This document shows, piece by piece, positions 36,177 through 45,409 of a DNA stretch of 64,000 nt. Position 1 is the first letter of the stretch; every line of letters begins with the position of its first letter. The translations under genes were made by a program, and so were the position numbers. The notes below the pieces were generated by a model, which was not told the origin of the DNA, ran no database searches, and saw only the letters and a list, made by a program, of their open reading frames with translations. Origin of the DNA: Aromatoleum aromaticum EbN1 (GTDB lineage Bacteria; Pseudomonadota; Gammaproteobacteria; Burkholderiales; Rhodocyclaceae); NCBI RefSeq assembly GCF_000025965.1, contig NC_006513.1, forward strand, positions 1,302,001 through 1,366,000, in the 5' to 3' direction.

Positions 36177-37435
36177 ATTCCGACTTTCCCATTCCCACGC
36201 TGCGCCCCGGCTCCGCCGGGCTGCAGATCGAAGACGTTCCGCTCGCGGCGATCGCCGAACGCTTCGGCACACCGACTTACGTTTATTCGCGCGCGGCGCT
36301 CGAGCAGGCTTTCGACGCGTACCGTGACGCGCTCGCCGGACGTCGTGCGCTGGTGTGCTACGCCGTCAAGGCGAACTCCAACCTCGGCGTGCTCGCAGTG
36401 TTCGCTAAACTCGGGGCCGGGTTCGACATCGTTTCGGGCGGCGAGTTGTCGCGCGTGCTGGCGGCGGGCGGCGATCCGGGCAAAGTGGTGTTTTCCGGCG
36501 TCGGCAAGAGCGCCGGTGAAATGCGCCAGGCGCTCGCGGCCGGCATCCGCTGCTTCAACGTCGAATCCGAGGCCGAGCTGGAGCGGCTCGACATGCTCGC
36601 GGGCGAGCTCGGAACGCGGGCGCCGATCGCGCTGCGCGTGAACCCGGACGTCGACCCGAAGACCCACCCTTACATTTCCACCGGGCTGAAGAACAACAAG
36701 TTCGGTGTCGCGTTCGACACCGCGCTCGCGTTGTACCGGCGCGCCGCGGGAATGGCGAATGTCCGGATCAGCGGCATCGCCTGCCACATCGGGTCGCAGC
36801 TGCTCGATTCCGGGCCGATCGCCGAAGCGGCCGAAAAAGTGCTGGGACTCGTCGATGAGCTCGCAGCGGAAGGGATCCACCTCGACCACATCGATCTCGG
36901 CGGAGGCCTCGGCATTCGTTACCGCGACGAGGCGCCCCCGTCGGTCGCAGCCTATCTCGCGCCGCTGCTGCGCCTGCTCGACGGCCGCAGCGAGGAGCTC
37001 TGCTTCGAACCGGGCCGCTCGCTGATCGGCAACGCCGGGCTGCTGCTGACTCGCATCGAATACCTGAAGCCGGGCGCGGAGCGCAATTTCGCGATCGTCG
37101 ACGCGGCGATGAACGACCTCGCGCGCCCGGCCCTGTACGACGCCTATCACGAAGCGGTCGCGGTGGCTCCGCGCGACGTGCCGGAACGCAATTACGAGAT
37201 CGTCGGGCCGATCTGCGAGAGCGGGGATTTCCTCGCGCACGACCGCCCGCTGGCCGTCGCGGCCGGCGACCTGGTCGCGCTGCTGTCGGCCGGCGCGTAC
37301 GGCATGGCGATGAGCTCGAACTACAACACGCGCCCGCGCGCCGCCGAAGTCATCGTCGACGGCTCCCGCATGCATCTCGTGCGACAGCGCGAAACAGTGG
37401 AGTCGCTCTACGCGCTGGAGTCGCCGCTACCCTGA
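36173..37435 (+). CDS. lysA: Diaminopimelate decarboxylase
   Basis: 420-residue PLP enzyme: CYAVKANSN carries the PLP lysine, GGGLGIRY the phosphate loop, GPICESGDFLA the catalytic cysteine loop. Last step of lysine synthesis. Overlaps the convergent small gene by 9 nt. Confidence 0.97.
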   Translation: MNSDFPIPTLRPGSAGLQIEDVPLAAIAERFGTPTYVYSRAALEQAFDAYRDALAGRRALVCYAVKANSNLGVLAVFAKLGAGFDIVSGGELSRVLAAGGDPGKVVFSGVGKSAGEMRQALAAGIRCFNVESEAELERLDMLAGELGTRAPIALRVNPDVDPKTHPYISTGLKNNKFGVAFDTALALYRRAAGMANVRISGIACHIGSQLLDSGPIAEAAEKVLGLVDELAAEGIHLDHIDLGGGLGIRYRDEAPPSVAAYLAPLLRLLDGRSEELCFEPGRSLIGNAGLLLTRIEYLKPGAERNFAIVDAAMNDLARPALYDAYHEAVAVAPRDVPERNYEIVGPICESGDFLAHDRPLAVAAGDLVALLSAGAYGMAMSSNYNTRPRAAEVIVDGSRMHLVRQRETVESLYALESPLP

Positions 37436-37765
37436 AAGAGGGCCGCGCCCGGACTCTTCGATCAGCGCCCGGCCGAACGCTTTCCAGGCTGGCCCGCCAT
37501 GCGTGTGCAGGCCCGTTTCGGCACTCTCCGCCATCGTGCGCAGCATCAGCACGCCGAACGCGAACAGCTCGCCCCGCGCCTTGAGCTGCGGGTCCGGATC
37601 GCGCAACAGCGCGTTGGTGTGCTCGGCGCCGCCTTCCAGCGCCTCGCGCGCGAGCCGGCGCATCGCTGCCGCGTCCGCCCAGTCGAGCCCGAGCAGGATG
37701 CCGCGCTTCAGGATCTCGCGCTCGAGCTCGATCGCATCGCGCTCGAAGTGCTCGAAGCCGCTCAT
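37427..37765 (-). CDS. Hypothetical 112-residue protein
   Basis: Start ATG at 37765 (MSGFEHFERD). Mostly helical and charged (IELEREILKRG, LRDPDPQLKARGELFAF); no family recognised, no signal peptide or membrane helix. It lies 51 nt after rmlD on the same strand and tail-to-tail with lysA. Codon choice resembles neighbours, so it looks real. Confidence 0.55.
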   Translation of the reverse strand: MSGFEHFERDAIELEREILKRGILLGLDWADAAAMRRLAREALEGGAEHTNALLRDPDPQLKARGELFAFGVLMLRTMAESAETGLHTHGGPAWKAFGRALIEESGRGPLSG

Positions 37766-37816
37766 CGCGCCGCTCTCCCGGAGACGCTTCCGTCCCCGCA
37801 CTCGCTTCCCCGTCGG

Positions 37817-38713
37817 TCACCGCCCCGCGAGTTCATCGAGGCAGCGCGCGAGCGCCTCGTCCCATCGCGGCATGACGATGCCGAACCGCGCCTGCAGCTT
37901 GCCCGCAGCGAGGCGCGAGTTGGCGGGTCGCGCGGCCGGCGTCGGATAGGCGGATGACGGAATCGGCGCCACGGCGGCGACTTTCAGGCCGATGCCGGGC
38001 AGCTGCGCTCGCGCGCCGGCGAAAATCGCCTCGGCAAAACCGTGCCAGCTGGTCTCTCCGCGGGACGCGAGATTGAACACGCCCGACGAGAAGCTGCGCT
38101 GCTGCCGCTCCGCCTGCGCCCGGGCGAGCGCAAGCGCCGTTGCATCGGCAATGTTGCGCGCCCAGGTCGGAGCGCCGATCTGATCGGCGACGACGTGCAG
38201 GCTGTCGCGCTCGGCGCCCAGGCGCAGCATCGTGCGCACGAAATTGCCCCCGCGCGCCGCGAACACCCAGGTCGTGCGGAAAATCAGGTGGTCACAGCCG
38301 CTTTCGCCGATCGCCAGTTCGCCGGCGAGCTTGCTGCGGCCATAGGCGTTGATCGGCGCAACCGGGTCGTCCTCGTCGTACGGCGCGGATTTCGTGCCGT
38401 CGAACACGTAGTCGGTCGAGTAATGCACCAGCAGCGCGCCCCTGCGCTTCGCGACGCGCGCGAGTTCGCCCGGCGCGACGCCGTTGATCAGCGTCGCCGC
38501 AGCTTCGTCGCTCTCGGCGCGGTCGACTGCGGTGTAGGCTGCGGCGTTGATGATGACGTCCGGCTCGAGTTCGTCCACCAGCGCTGCGAGCGCAGCCGGC
38601 CGCGACAGGTCGCAGCGGCTGCGGTCGAGCGCGATTACGTCGCCGAGCGGCATCAGGCTGCGCGCGAGCTCCCACCCGACCTGGCCGTTCGCGCCGGTCA
38701 CCAGCAGCTTCAC
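37817..38713 (-). CDS. rmlD: dTDP-4-dehydrorhamnose reductase
   Basis: 298 residues from GTG at 38713, which overlaps the rmlC stop (GTGA). NAD(P)-binding GANGQVGWEL, then HYSTDYVFDG and NAYGRSKLAGE (YxxxK). Last step of dTDP-L-rhamnose synthesis. A longer open frame upstream is another phase through rmlC. Confidence 0.96.
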   Translation of the reverse strand: MKLLVTGANGQVGWELARSLMPLGDVIALDRSRCDLSRPAALAALVDELEPDVIINAAAYTAVDRAESDEAAATLINGVAPGELARVAKRRGALLVHYSTDYVFDGTKSAPYDEDDPVAPINAYGRSKLAGELAIGESGCDHLIFRTTWVFAARGGNFVRTMLRLGAERDSLHVVADQIGAPTWARNIADATALALARAQAERQQRSFSSGVFNLASRGETSWHGFAEAIFAGARAQLPGIGLKVAAVAPIPSSAYPTPAARPANSRLAAGKLQARFGIVMPRWDEALARCLDELAGR

Positions 38714-39254
38714 TCGAACACCTCGCACGCCGCGAGCAGCTTGCCTTCGCGGTCCTTTCCGGACAGCAGCGGCGCGACGCCGAGCGGCCACTCGATGCCG
38801 ACTGCCGGGTCGTTCCACGCGAGGCAGCGTTCGTGCTCCGGCGCGTAATAGTCGGTCGTCTTGTAGAGGAAATCGGCCGATTCCGACAGCACGACGAAGC
38901 CGTGCGCGAAACCGGGCGGAATCCACAGCTGGCGGTGGTTGTCCTCGGACAGCTCGACGCCTGCCCAGCGTCCGAAGCTCGGCGACGCCCGCCGCAGGTC
39001 CACGGCGACGTCGAACACCGCGCCGCGCACGACCCGCACGAGCTTGCCCTGCGGCTGGCGGATCTGGTAGTGCAGGCCGCGCAGCACGCCGCGCGCCGAG
39101 CGCGAGTGGTTGTCCTGCACGAAAGTCTCGTCGAGGCCGGTCGCATCGCGGAAAGCCCGCGCGTTGAAACTCTCGAAGAAAAAGCCGCGTGCATCGCCGA
39201 ACACTTTCGGCTCGATCAGCAGCACGTCGGGAATCGAAGTGGGCGTTGCCTTCA

Positions 39255-39255
<1 letters not shown>
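38710..39255 (-). CDS. rmlC: dTDP-4-dehydrorhamnose 3,5-epimerase
   Basis: 181-residue cupin epimerase: FVQDNHSRSARGVLRGLHYQ and WIPPGFAHGFVVLSE are the catalytic and family motifs. Start at 39255 sits on the rmlA stop (TGATG). Confidence 0.96.
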
Positions 39256-40139
<884 letters not shown>

Positions 40140-40154
40140 CGCGTCAAATCCTTC

Positions 40155-41213
40155 CTATCGTTGGCCATAGTTGCGGTCGACCCACTCGCGGTACGCGCCG
40201 CTCTGCACGTGCGCGACCCAGTCCTGGTGTTCGAGGTACCACGCGATCGTCTTGCGGATGCCCGATTCGAACGTCTCGACGGGCCGCCAGCCGAGTTCGT
40301 GCTCGATCTTGCGCGCGTCGATCGCGTAGCGCCGGTCGTGTCCGGGCCGATCCGCGACATAGGTGATCAGACGCGCATGCGGGCCGGCGGCGTCGGGGCG
40401 CAGCTCGTCGAGCAGCGTGCACACCGTATGCACGATGTCGAGGTTCGGTTTTTCGTTCCAGCCGCCGACGTTGTAAGTCTCGCCTGCGCGCCCGCGCGCG
40501 AGCACTTCGCGGATCGCCGCGCAATGGTCGCCGACGTACAGCCAGTCGCGCACGTTCTGCCCGTCGCCATAGACGGGCAACGGCTTGCCGGCGAGCGCAT
40601 TGGCGATCATCAGCGGGATCAGCTTCTCGGGGAACTGGTATGGACCGTAGTTGTTCGAGCAGTTCGTCGTCACGACCGGCAGGCCGTAGGTGTGATGCCA
40701 GGCGCGCACGAGGTGGTCGGAAGCCGCCTTGCTCGCGGAATACGGGCTGTTCGGCTCGAAGCCTTTCGTCTCGGTGAAGGCCGGGTCGGCGGGGCCGAGC
40801 GAGCCGTACACTTCGTCGGTCGACACATGCAGGAAGCGGAACATCGCTTTCGCGTCGCCGTCGAGCCCGGACCAGTACGCGCGCGCCGCCTCGAGCAGGG
40901 TGAACGTGCCTTCGACATTGGTGCGGACGAATGCCGCCGGCCCGTGGATCGAGCGGTCGACGTGGCTCTCGGCAGCGAAATGCACGATCGCGCGCGGGTG
41001 ATGTTCGGCCAGCAGGCGGTCGAGCAGCGCGCGGTCGCAGATGTCGCCGTGGACGAACACGTGGCGCGCGTCGCCCGCCAGCGAAGCGAGGTTCTCGCGG
41101 TTGCCGGCGTAGGTCAGCGCATCGAGATTGACGACCGGTTCGTCGGTCTGGCCCAGCCAGTCGAGCACGAAGTTGGCACCGATGAAGCCGGCGCCGCCGG
41201 TTACCAGGATCAT
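40155..41213 (-). CDS. rmlB: dTDP-glucose 4,6-dehydratase
   Basis: 352-residue SDR enzyme: [45 protein letters not shown]. Leads the rmlBACD operon for rhamnose used in O-antigen or exopolysaccharide. Divergent from dacB. Confidence 0.97.
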   Translation of the reverse strand: MILVTGGAGFIGANFVLDWLGQTDEPVVNLDALTYAGNRENLASLAGDARHVFVHGDICDRALLDRLLAEHHPRAIVHFAAESHVDRSIHGPAAFVRTNVEGTFTLLEAARAYWSGLDGDAKAMFRFLHVSTDEVYGSLGPADPAFTETKGFEPNSPYSASKAASDHLVRAWHHTYGLPVVTTNCSNNYGPYQFPEKLIPLMIANALAGKPLPVYGDGQNVRDWLYVGDHCAAIREVLARGRAGETYNVGGWNEKPNLDIVHTVCTLLDELRPDAAGPHARLITYVADRPGHDRRYAIDARKIEHELGWRPVETFESGIRKTIAWYLEHQDWVAHVQSGAYREWVDRNYGQR

Positions 41214-41356
41214 GGAACTCCCCTATGGACGGAATCGTCGTCCGCGCGGCCAGCGTAGAATGTCGGGCCCGCGAACGATCAGGAGGCCGAATTGTATCCT
41301 GCCGACAAGCGGCACGCGCCGCGCCGGCCGTCAAAGCACCGCAATCCGGCGTTCCA

Positions 41357-42805
41357 ATGATGACAAAAGCATTGCTCCGCGTGCTCGGCGCGCTGTTCCT
41401 CGGCGGCTGGCTCGCCACCGCCCACCCTTCCCACCCTTCCCACCCTTCCGCGCTGCCGGAGCCGGTCGCGCAGGCCCTCGCTGCCGCGCACATTCCGCAA
41501 TCGGCCGTCGCGCTGTGGGTGCAGGCCGTCGACAGCGGCGAGCCGCAACTGCGAGTGAACGCCGAGCGGCCGATGAATCCGGCGTCCGTGATGAAGCTCG
41601 TCACCGCGTTCGCCGCGCTCGAGCGCTTCGGCCCGGCGCACGTGTGGACGACTCGCGTCGCGGCGACCGGGACCATCCGCGCCGGCGTGCTCGAAGGCGA
41701 CCTTTACCTGATCGGCGGCGCGGACCCGGTGCTGAGCGTCGAGCGGCTGTGGACGCTGCTGCGAAAGATCCGCGCGCTCGGCATCGAGACGATCCGCGGC
41801 GATCTGGTGCTCGACGGCTCGGCGCTGCGGCTGCCGCAGCACGACCCGGCGGCGTTCGATGATCGCGCGCTCCGCCCCTACAACAGTGGCGCCCACGGTC
41901 TGCTGGTGAATTTCAACACGCTGCAGCTGACGCTGCTGCCGGCGGGCAGGCCGGGCGAGCGGGTTACGGTCGCAGCCAGTCCGCCGCTGAAAGGACTCGA
42001 ACTCGACAACCGCATCGTCATCGCAGCGGGCGAGTGCGGCGTGTGGCACCGCGACCTCGACGCGGCGCTCGAAGCCGCGCCGGGCGGTCCACGGCTGGTG
42101 CTGCTCGGTAGCCTGCCGGCGAGTTGCGGCCAGCGCGACTGGGCGACAGCGCCACTGCCGCCGGAACGCTTCGGCGTCGCCGCCGTCGCCGCGCTGTGGG
42201 CGGAACTCGGCGGCAAGGTCGAAGGCATCGCGCGGCCGGGCACGGCGCCCGTCGAGGCCGCATTGCTGCTGACCGGTAGCTCCCCGCCGCTCGCGGACGT
42301 CGTGCGCGAGATGAACAAATGGTCGAGCAACGTGATCGCGCGCGAGCTGCTCGCGACCCTCGGCGCGACCGACGCGGCGTCCCCCGACATGGTCGCCGGT
42401 GGCGCCGCGCTCACGCGGGCGCTACTCGACGCGGCGGGCATCAGCACGGCCGGGCTGCTCGTCGAGAACGGCTCCGGCCTGTCGCGCAGCGAAAGCGTCA
42501 GCGCCCGCACCCTCGGTGAAATGCTGCTCGCCGCATGGCGACGGCCGTACATGCCGGAATTCGTCGCCGCGCTGCCGGTCGCCGGCCTCGACGGCACTGC
42601 GCGCGGCCGGCTCCACGACAGCCCGGCGCGCGGCCACGCGCATATCAAGACCGGCTCGATCAACGGCGTGCGCGCGATGGCCGGCTACGTGCTGGATCGC
42701 AACGGCCGCCGCCATGTCGTCGCGATGCTCGTCAACGATGCGGCGGCAGGCAGCAGCCAGGCGGCGCAGGACGCGCTGCTCGAATGGGTGTGGGACGCGC
42801 GCTGA
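41357..42805 (+). CDS. dacB: D-alanyl-D-alanine carboxypeptidase/endopeptidase (PBP4 type)
   Basis: 482-residue S13 enzyme. Motifs: SxxK in NPASVMKLV, SxN in WSSNVIA and KTG in HIKTGSING. Signal peptide ends near residue 22 (WLATA). Right after it is HPS three times, encoded by a 9-bp tandem repeat (41421-41450). Start at the first of two adjacent ATGs. Periplasmic peptidoglycan trimming. Confidence 0.93.
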   Translation: MMTKALLRVLGALFLGGWLATAHPSHPSHPSALPEPVAQALAAAHIPQSAVALWVQAVDSGEPQLRVNAERPMNPASVMKLVTAFAALERFGPAHVWTTRVAATGTIRAGVLEGDLYLIGGADPVLSVERLWTLLRKIRALGIETIRGDLVLDGSALRLPQHDPAAFDDRALRPYNSGAHGLLVNFNTLQLTLLPAGRPGERVTVAASPPLKGLELDNRIVIAAGECGVWHRDLDAALEAAPGGPRLVLLGSLPASCGQRDWATAPLPPERFGVAAVAALWAELGGKVEGIARPGTAPVEAALLLTGSSPPLADVVREMNKWSSNVIARELLATLGATDAASPDMVAGGAALTRALLDAAGISTAGLLVENGSGLSRSESVSARTLGEMLLAAWRRPYMPEFVAALPVAGLDGTARGRLHDSPARGHAHIKTGSINGVRAMAGYVLDRNGRRHVVAMLVNDAAAGSSQAAQDALLEWVWDAR

Positions 42806-42836
42806 GCCTCGCCTCCCCTGCCGCCGCCTCGTGCTG

Positions 42837-43259
42837 TCACCCCGGCGGCATCGGCATCATGCCGCGGTGCAGGAGGCTCCACCAGCCGCGCCCGACGCGG
42901 TAGACGACCCACAGCCCGGCGAGGGCGACGAGCGCCAGCGCGAGCGGGATGCCGATGATCGTGAACGCCAGCAGCAGGCCCGCGACGATCCACAGCGCCG
43001 CGAACCAGAACGTACGGATCTGCCAGCGGAAATGGCTTTCCAGCCAGGTGCCGCGGACTGCGCCGCGCTTGAGATAGTTCAGCACCACGGCCGCAATCGA
43101 CGGCACGCTGGCGACGAAGCTGCCGATGATCGTCGCGCTGCCGACGACTCCGGTGACGACCGCGAACGCGTGCAGCGCGTAGATCAGGTGCGTCAGCGTG
43201 ACGAGGTTGCCGAGATCGACAGTGCGGACGGGGCCGCCGTCAGGTGAATACTGGCTCAT
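42837..43259 (-). CDS. DUF4870-type small membrane protein
   Basis: 140 residues, start at 43259. Three or four hydrophobic segments (HLIYALHAFAVVTGVVG, TFWFAALWIVAGLLLAF, IIGIPLALALVALAGLW) and the final GRGWWSLLHR resemble DUF4870 proteins. Function unknown. Confidence 0.8.
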   Translation of the reverse strand: MSQYSPDGGPVRTVDLGNLVTLTHLIYALHAFAVVTGVVGSATIIGSFVASVPSIAAVVLNYLKRGAVRGTWLESHFRWQIRTFWFAALWIVAGLLLAFTIIGIPLALALVALAGLWVVYRVGRGWWSLLHRGMMPMPPG

Positions 43260-43342
43260 GCGGAATTCCTTTGCTGTTGAAGCGCATCGAAGATGCGACT
43301 GCCGGCGGCGCGCTCCGTTCGCGCAGCCCGCCGATTTGTCCG

Positions 43343-44833
43343 CTACAGGCCGAGCTCGTCCCACATCGCATCGACACGCGCCTTCACCACGTCGTCCATG
43401 ACGATCGGTCGACCCCATTCGCGCGTCGTCTCGCCGGGCCACTTGTTCGTCGCGTCCAGCCCCATCTTGCTGCCGAGGCTCGCAACCGGGCTCGCGAAGT
43501 CGAGGTAGTCGATCGGCGTGTTGTCGACGAGCACCGTGTCGCGCGTCGCGTCGACCCGCGTCGTCAGCGCCCAGATCACTTCCTTCCAGTCCCGGATCGC
43601 GACGTCGTCATCGACGACGATGATGAACTTCGTATACATGAACTGGCGCAGGAAGCTCCAGATGCCGAACATCACGCGTTTCGCATGGCCCGGGTACTGC
43701 TTCCGGATGCTGACCACTGCGAGCCGGTACGAACAGCCTTCGGGCGGCAGGTAGAAATCGACGATCTCCGGATACTGCCGCTGCAACAACGGGACGAACA
43801 CTTCGTTCAGCGCAAGGCCGAGCATCGCCGGCTCGTCGGGCGGCTTGCCGGTGTAGGTCGAGTGGTAGATCGGGTCCCGGCGCATCGTGATGCGGTCGAT
43901 CGTAAACACCGGGAACTCGGAGACCTCGTTGTAATAGCCGGTGTGGTCGCCGTACGGCCCTTCCGCTGCGGTGTCGCCCGGATGGATCACGCCTTCGAGC
44001 ACGATCTCGGCCGACGCCGGCACCTGCAGGTCGGAGCCCATGCACTTGACCAGTTCGGTTTTCGCGCCGCGCAGCAATCCGGCGAACTGGTATTCCGACA
44101 GCGAATCCGGCACTGGCGTCACCGCGCCGAGGATCGTTGCCGGATCGCAGCCGAGCACGACCGCGACCGGAAACGCTTCGCCCGAAGAGGCCTGTTGATG
44201 ATCGCGAAAATCCAGCGCGCCACCGCGATGCGCGAGCCAGCGCATGATCACCCGATCACGGCTGAGCACCTGCTGCCGGTAGATGCCGAGGTTCTGCCGC
44301 TTCTTGCCCGGCCCGCGCGTCACGACGAGGCCCCACGTGATCAGCGGCGCGACGTCGCCCGGCCAGCAATGCTGGATCGGCAACCGCGCCAGATCGACGT
44401 CCGCGCCCTCCCACACCACTTCCTGGCACGGCGCCGAACGCACCTCCTTCGGCGCCATGTTCAGCACCTGGCGGAACACCGGCAGCTTCTCCCACGCGTC
44501 CCTGAACCCTTTCGGCGGCTCGGGCTCCTTGAGGAACGCGAGCAGGCTGCCGACTTCGCGCAGCGGCGTCTGCCAATCGCCGTCCGCGAGCTCCTCGCCC
44601 ATGCCGAGCGCGACGCGCTGCGGCGTGCCGAACAGATTCGCGAGCACCGGCATCGCCTGCGCCACCCCGCGCGTCACCGGCTGCTCGAACAGCAGCGCCG
44701 GCCCTCCGGCACGCAAGACGCGGTCGGCGATCTCGGTCATCTCGAGATGCGTGTCGACGGGTGCGCTGATGCGCTTCAGTTCACCGCGCTCTTCGAGCTG
44801 GACGATGAAGTCGCGGAGGTCTTGGTATTTCAT
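43343..44833 (-). CDS. ubiD: UbiD-family 4-hydroxy-3-polyprenylbenzoate decarboxylase
   Basis: 496 residues, the length of E. coli UbiD, with [19 protein letters not shown] at the start, the prFMN-binding [16 protein letters not shown] region and [11 protein letters not shown]. Needs prenylated FMN made by UbiX. Acts in ubiquinone synthesis; related enzymes act on aromatic acids, but length and identity point to UbiD proper. Confidence 0.94.
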   Translation of the reverse strand: MKYQDLRDFIVQLEERGELKRISAPVDTHLEMTEIADRVLRAGGPALLFEQPVTRGVAQAMPVLANLFGTPQRVALGMGEELADGDWQTPLREVGSLLAFLKEPEPPKGFRDAWEKLPVFRQVLNMAPKEVRSAPCQEVVWEGADVDLARLPIQHCWPGDVAPLITWGLVVTRGPGKKRQNLGIYRQQVLSRDRVIMRWLAHRGGALDFRDHQQASSGEAFPVAVVLGCDPATILGAVTPVPDSLSEYQFAGLLRGAKTELVKCMGSDLQVPASAEIVLEGVIHPGDTAAEGPYGDHTGYYNEVSEFPVFTIDRITMRRDPIYHSTYTGKPPDEPAMLGLALNEVFVPLLQRQYPEIVDFYLPPEGCSYRLAVVSIRKQYPGHAKRVMFGIWSFLRQFMYTKFIIVVDDDVAIRDWKEVIWALTTRVDATRDTVLVDNTPIDYLDFASPVASLGSKMGLDATNKWPGETTREWGRPIVMDDVVKARVDAMWDELGL

Positions 44834-44894
44834 CCGGTTTTTTTACTCGCCAGTGCGCGTTTCGAGCACGAAATGCCTTCGCGATTCCATCGTT

Positions 44895-45125
44895 TCAGTG
44901 CCTACCGTTGTCGGCGTGGTCGTCGAGTCGATCAAGAATGGCGAGCGCCTGGCGGACATCGCCCTGTACGGCGAGCGCACGAAAGCGGTTTTCCGTGTCC
45001 CACGCGGCAAGCGCCTGCGCACTCATTTCCTCGACGAGCTTGTTCACGCTCAGTCCTCGGCTGCGCGCCAGCGACTTCAGCCGCTCGGCCGTGTCATCGG
45101 GCAGCCGGATCGTCAATGTACTCAT
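44895..45125 (-). CDS. Orphan ribbon-helix-helix antitoxin
   Basis: 76 residues from ATG at 45125: STLTIRLPDDTAERLKSLA is a ribbon-helix-helix DNA-binding start, followed by a helical tail for toxin binding. Its start overlaps the end of a PIN toxin remnant (ATGA). The partner is truncated, so this antitoxin is probably orphaned and without its own promoter. Confidence 0.75.
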   Translation of the reverse strand: MSTLTIRLPDDTAERLKSLARSRGLSVNKLVEEMSAQALAAWDTENRFRALAVQGDVRQALAILDRLDDHADNGRH

Positions 45126-45304
45126 CGCAATACCTCCAAACATTCGGCCGGCGTCATTACCCGCAACCCGCCCCACTTCAATTCACCTCGCCCGACATCC
45201 CGGATGTTGTGCGTCACGACCGCCGTGGCACCGCTCGCTGGAGCCAGCTCGATGAGGTGATTATCTGCCTTGTCAGACACATTGGGGTGCGAGCCGTAAT
45301 ACCG
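45122..45304 (-). pseudogene. 5'-truncated PIN-domain toxin remnant
   Basis: Open frame of about 60 codons ending at 45122 with SDKADNHLIELA, ATAVVTHNIRDV, GELKWGGLRVMTP and AECLEVLR, which matches the C-terminal half of PIN-family toxins of about 140-180 residues. A stop at 45305-45307 ends the frame upstream and the terminator of the next gene follows at once, so the first half is deleted. PIN domains cut RNA; this one lacks the first acidic residues. Confidence 0.8.
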
Positions 45305-45323
45305 TCACCCAACGCCTTAAACG

Positions 45324-45356
45324 AAAAACCCCGCCTTCCTGCGAAGAGCGGGGTTT
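45324..45356 (-). terminator. Terminator after the Ig-like lipoprotein gene
   Basis: Nine-bp perfect stem AAACCCCGC / GCGGGGTTT with a 13-base loop. On the minus strand it ends in five T and lies 54 nt after the stop at 45410. It works weakly in the other direction too. Confidence 0.85.
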
Positions 45357-45409
45357 CGGAATTGGCTCGTTAGCGCACGCGACAATAACGGCGCCAGCCC
45401 TGCCCGCCG

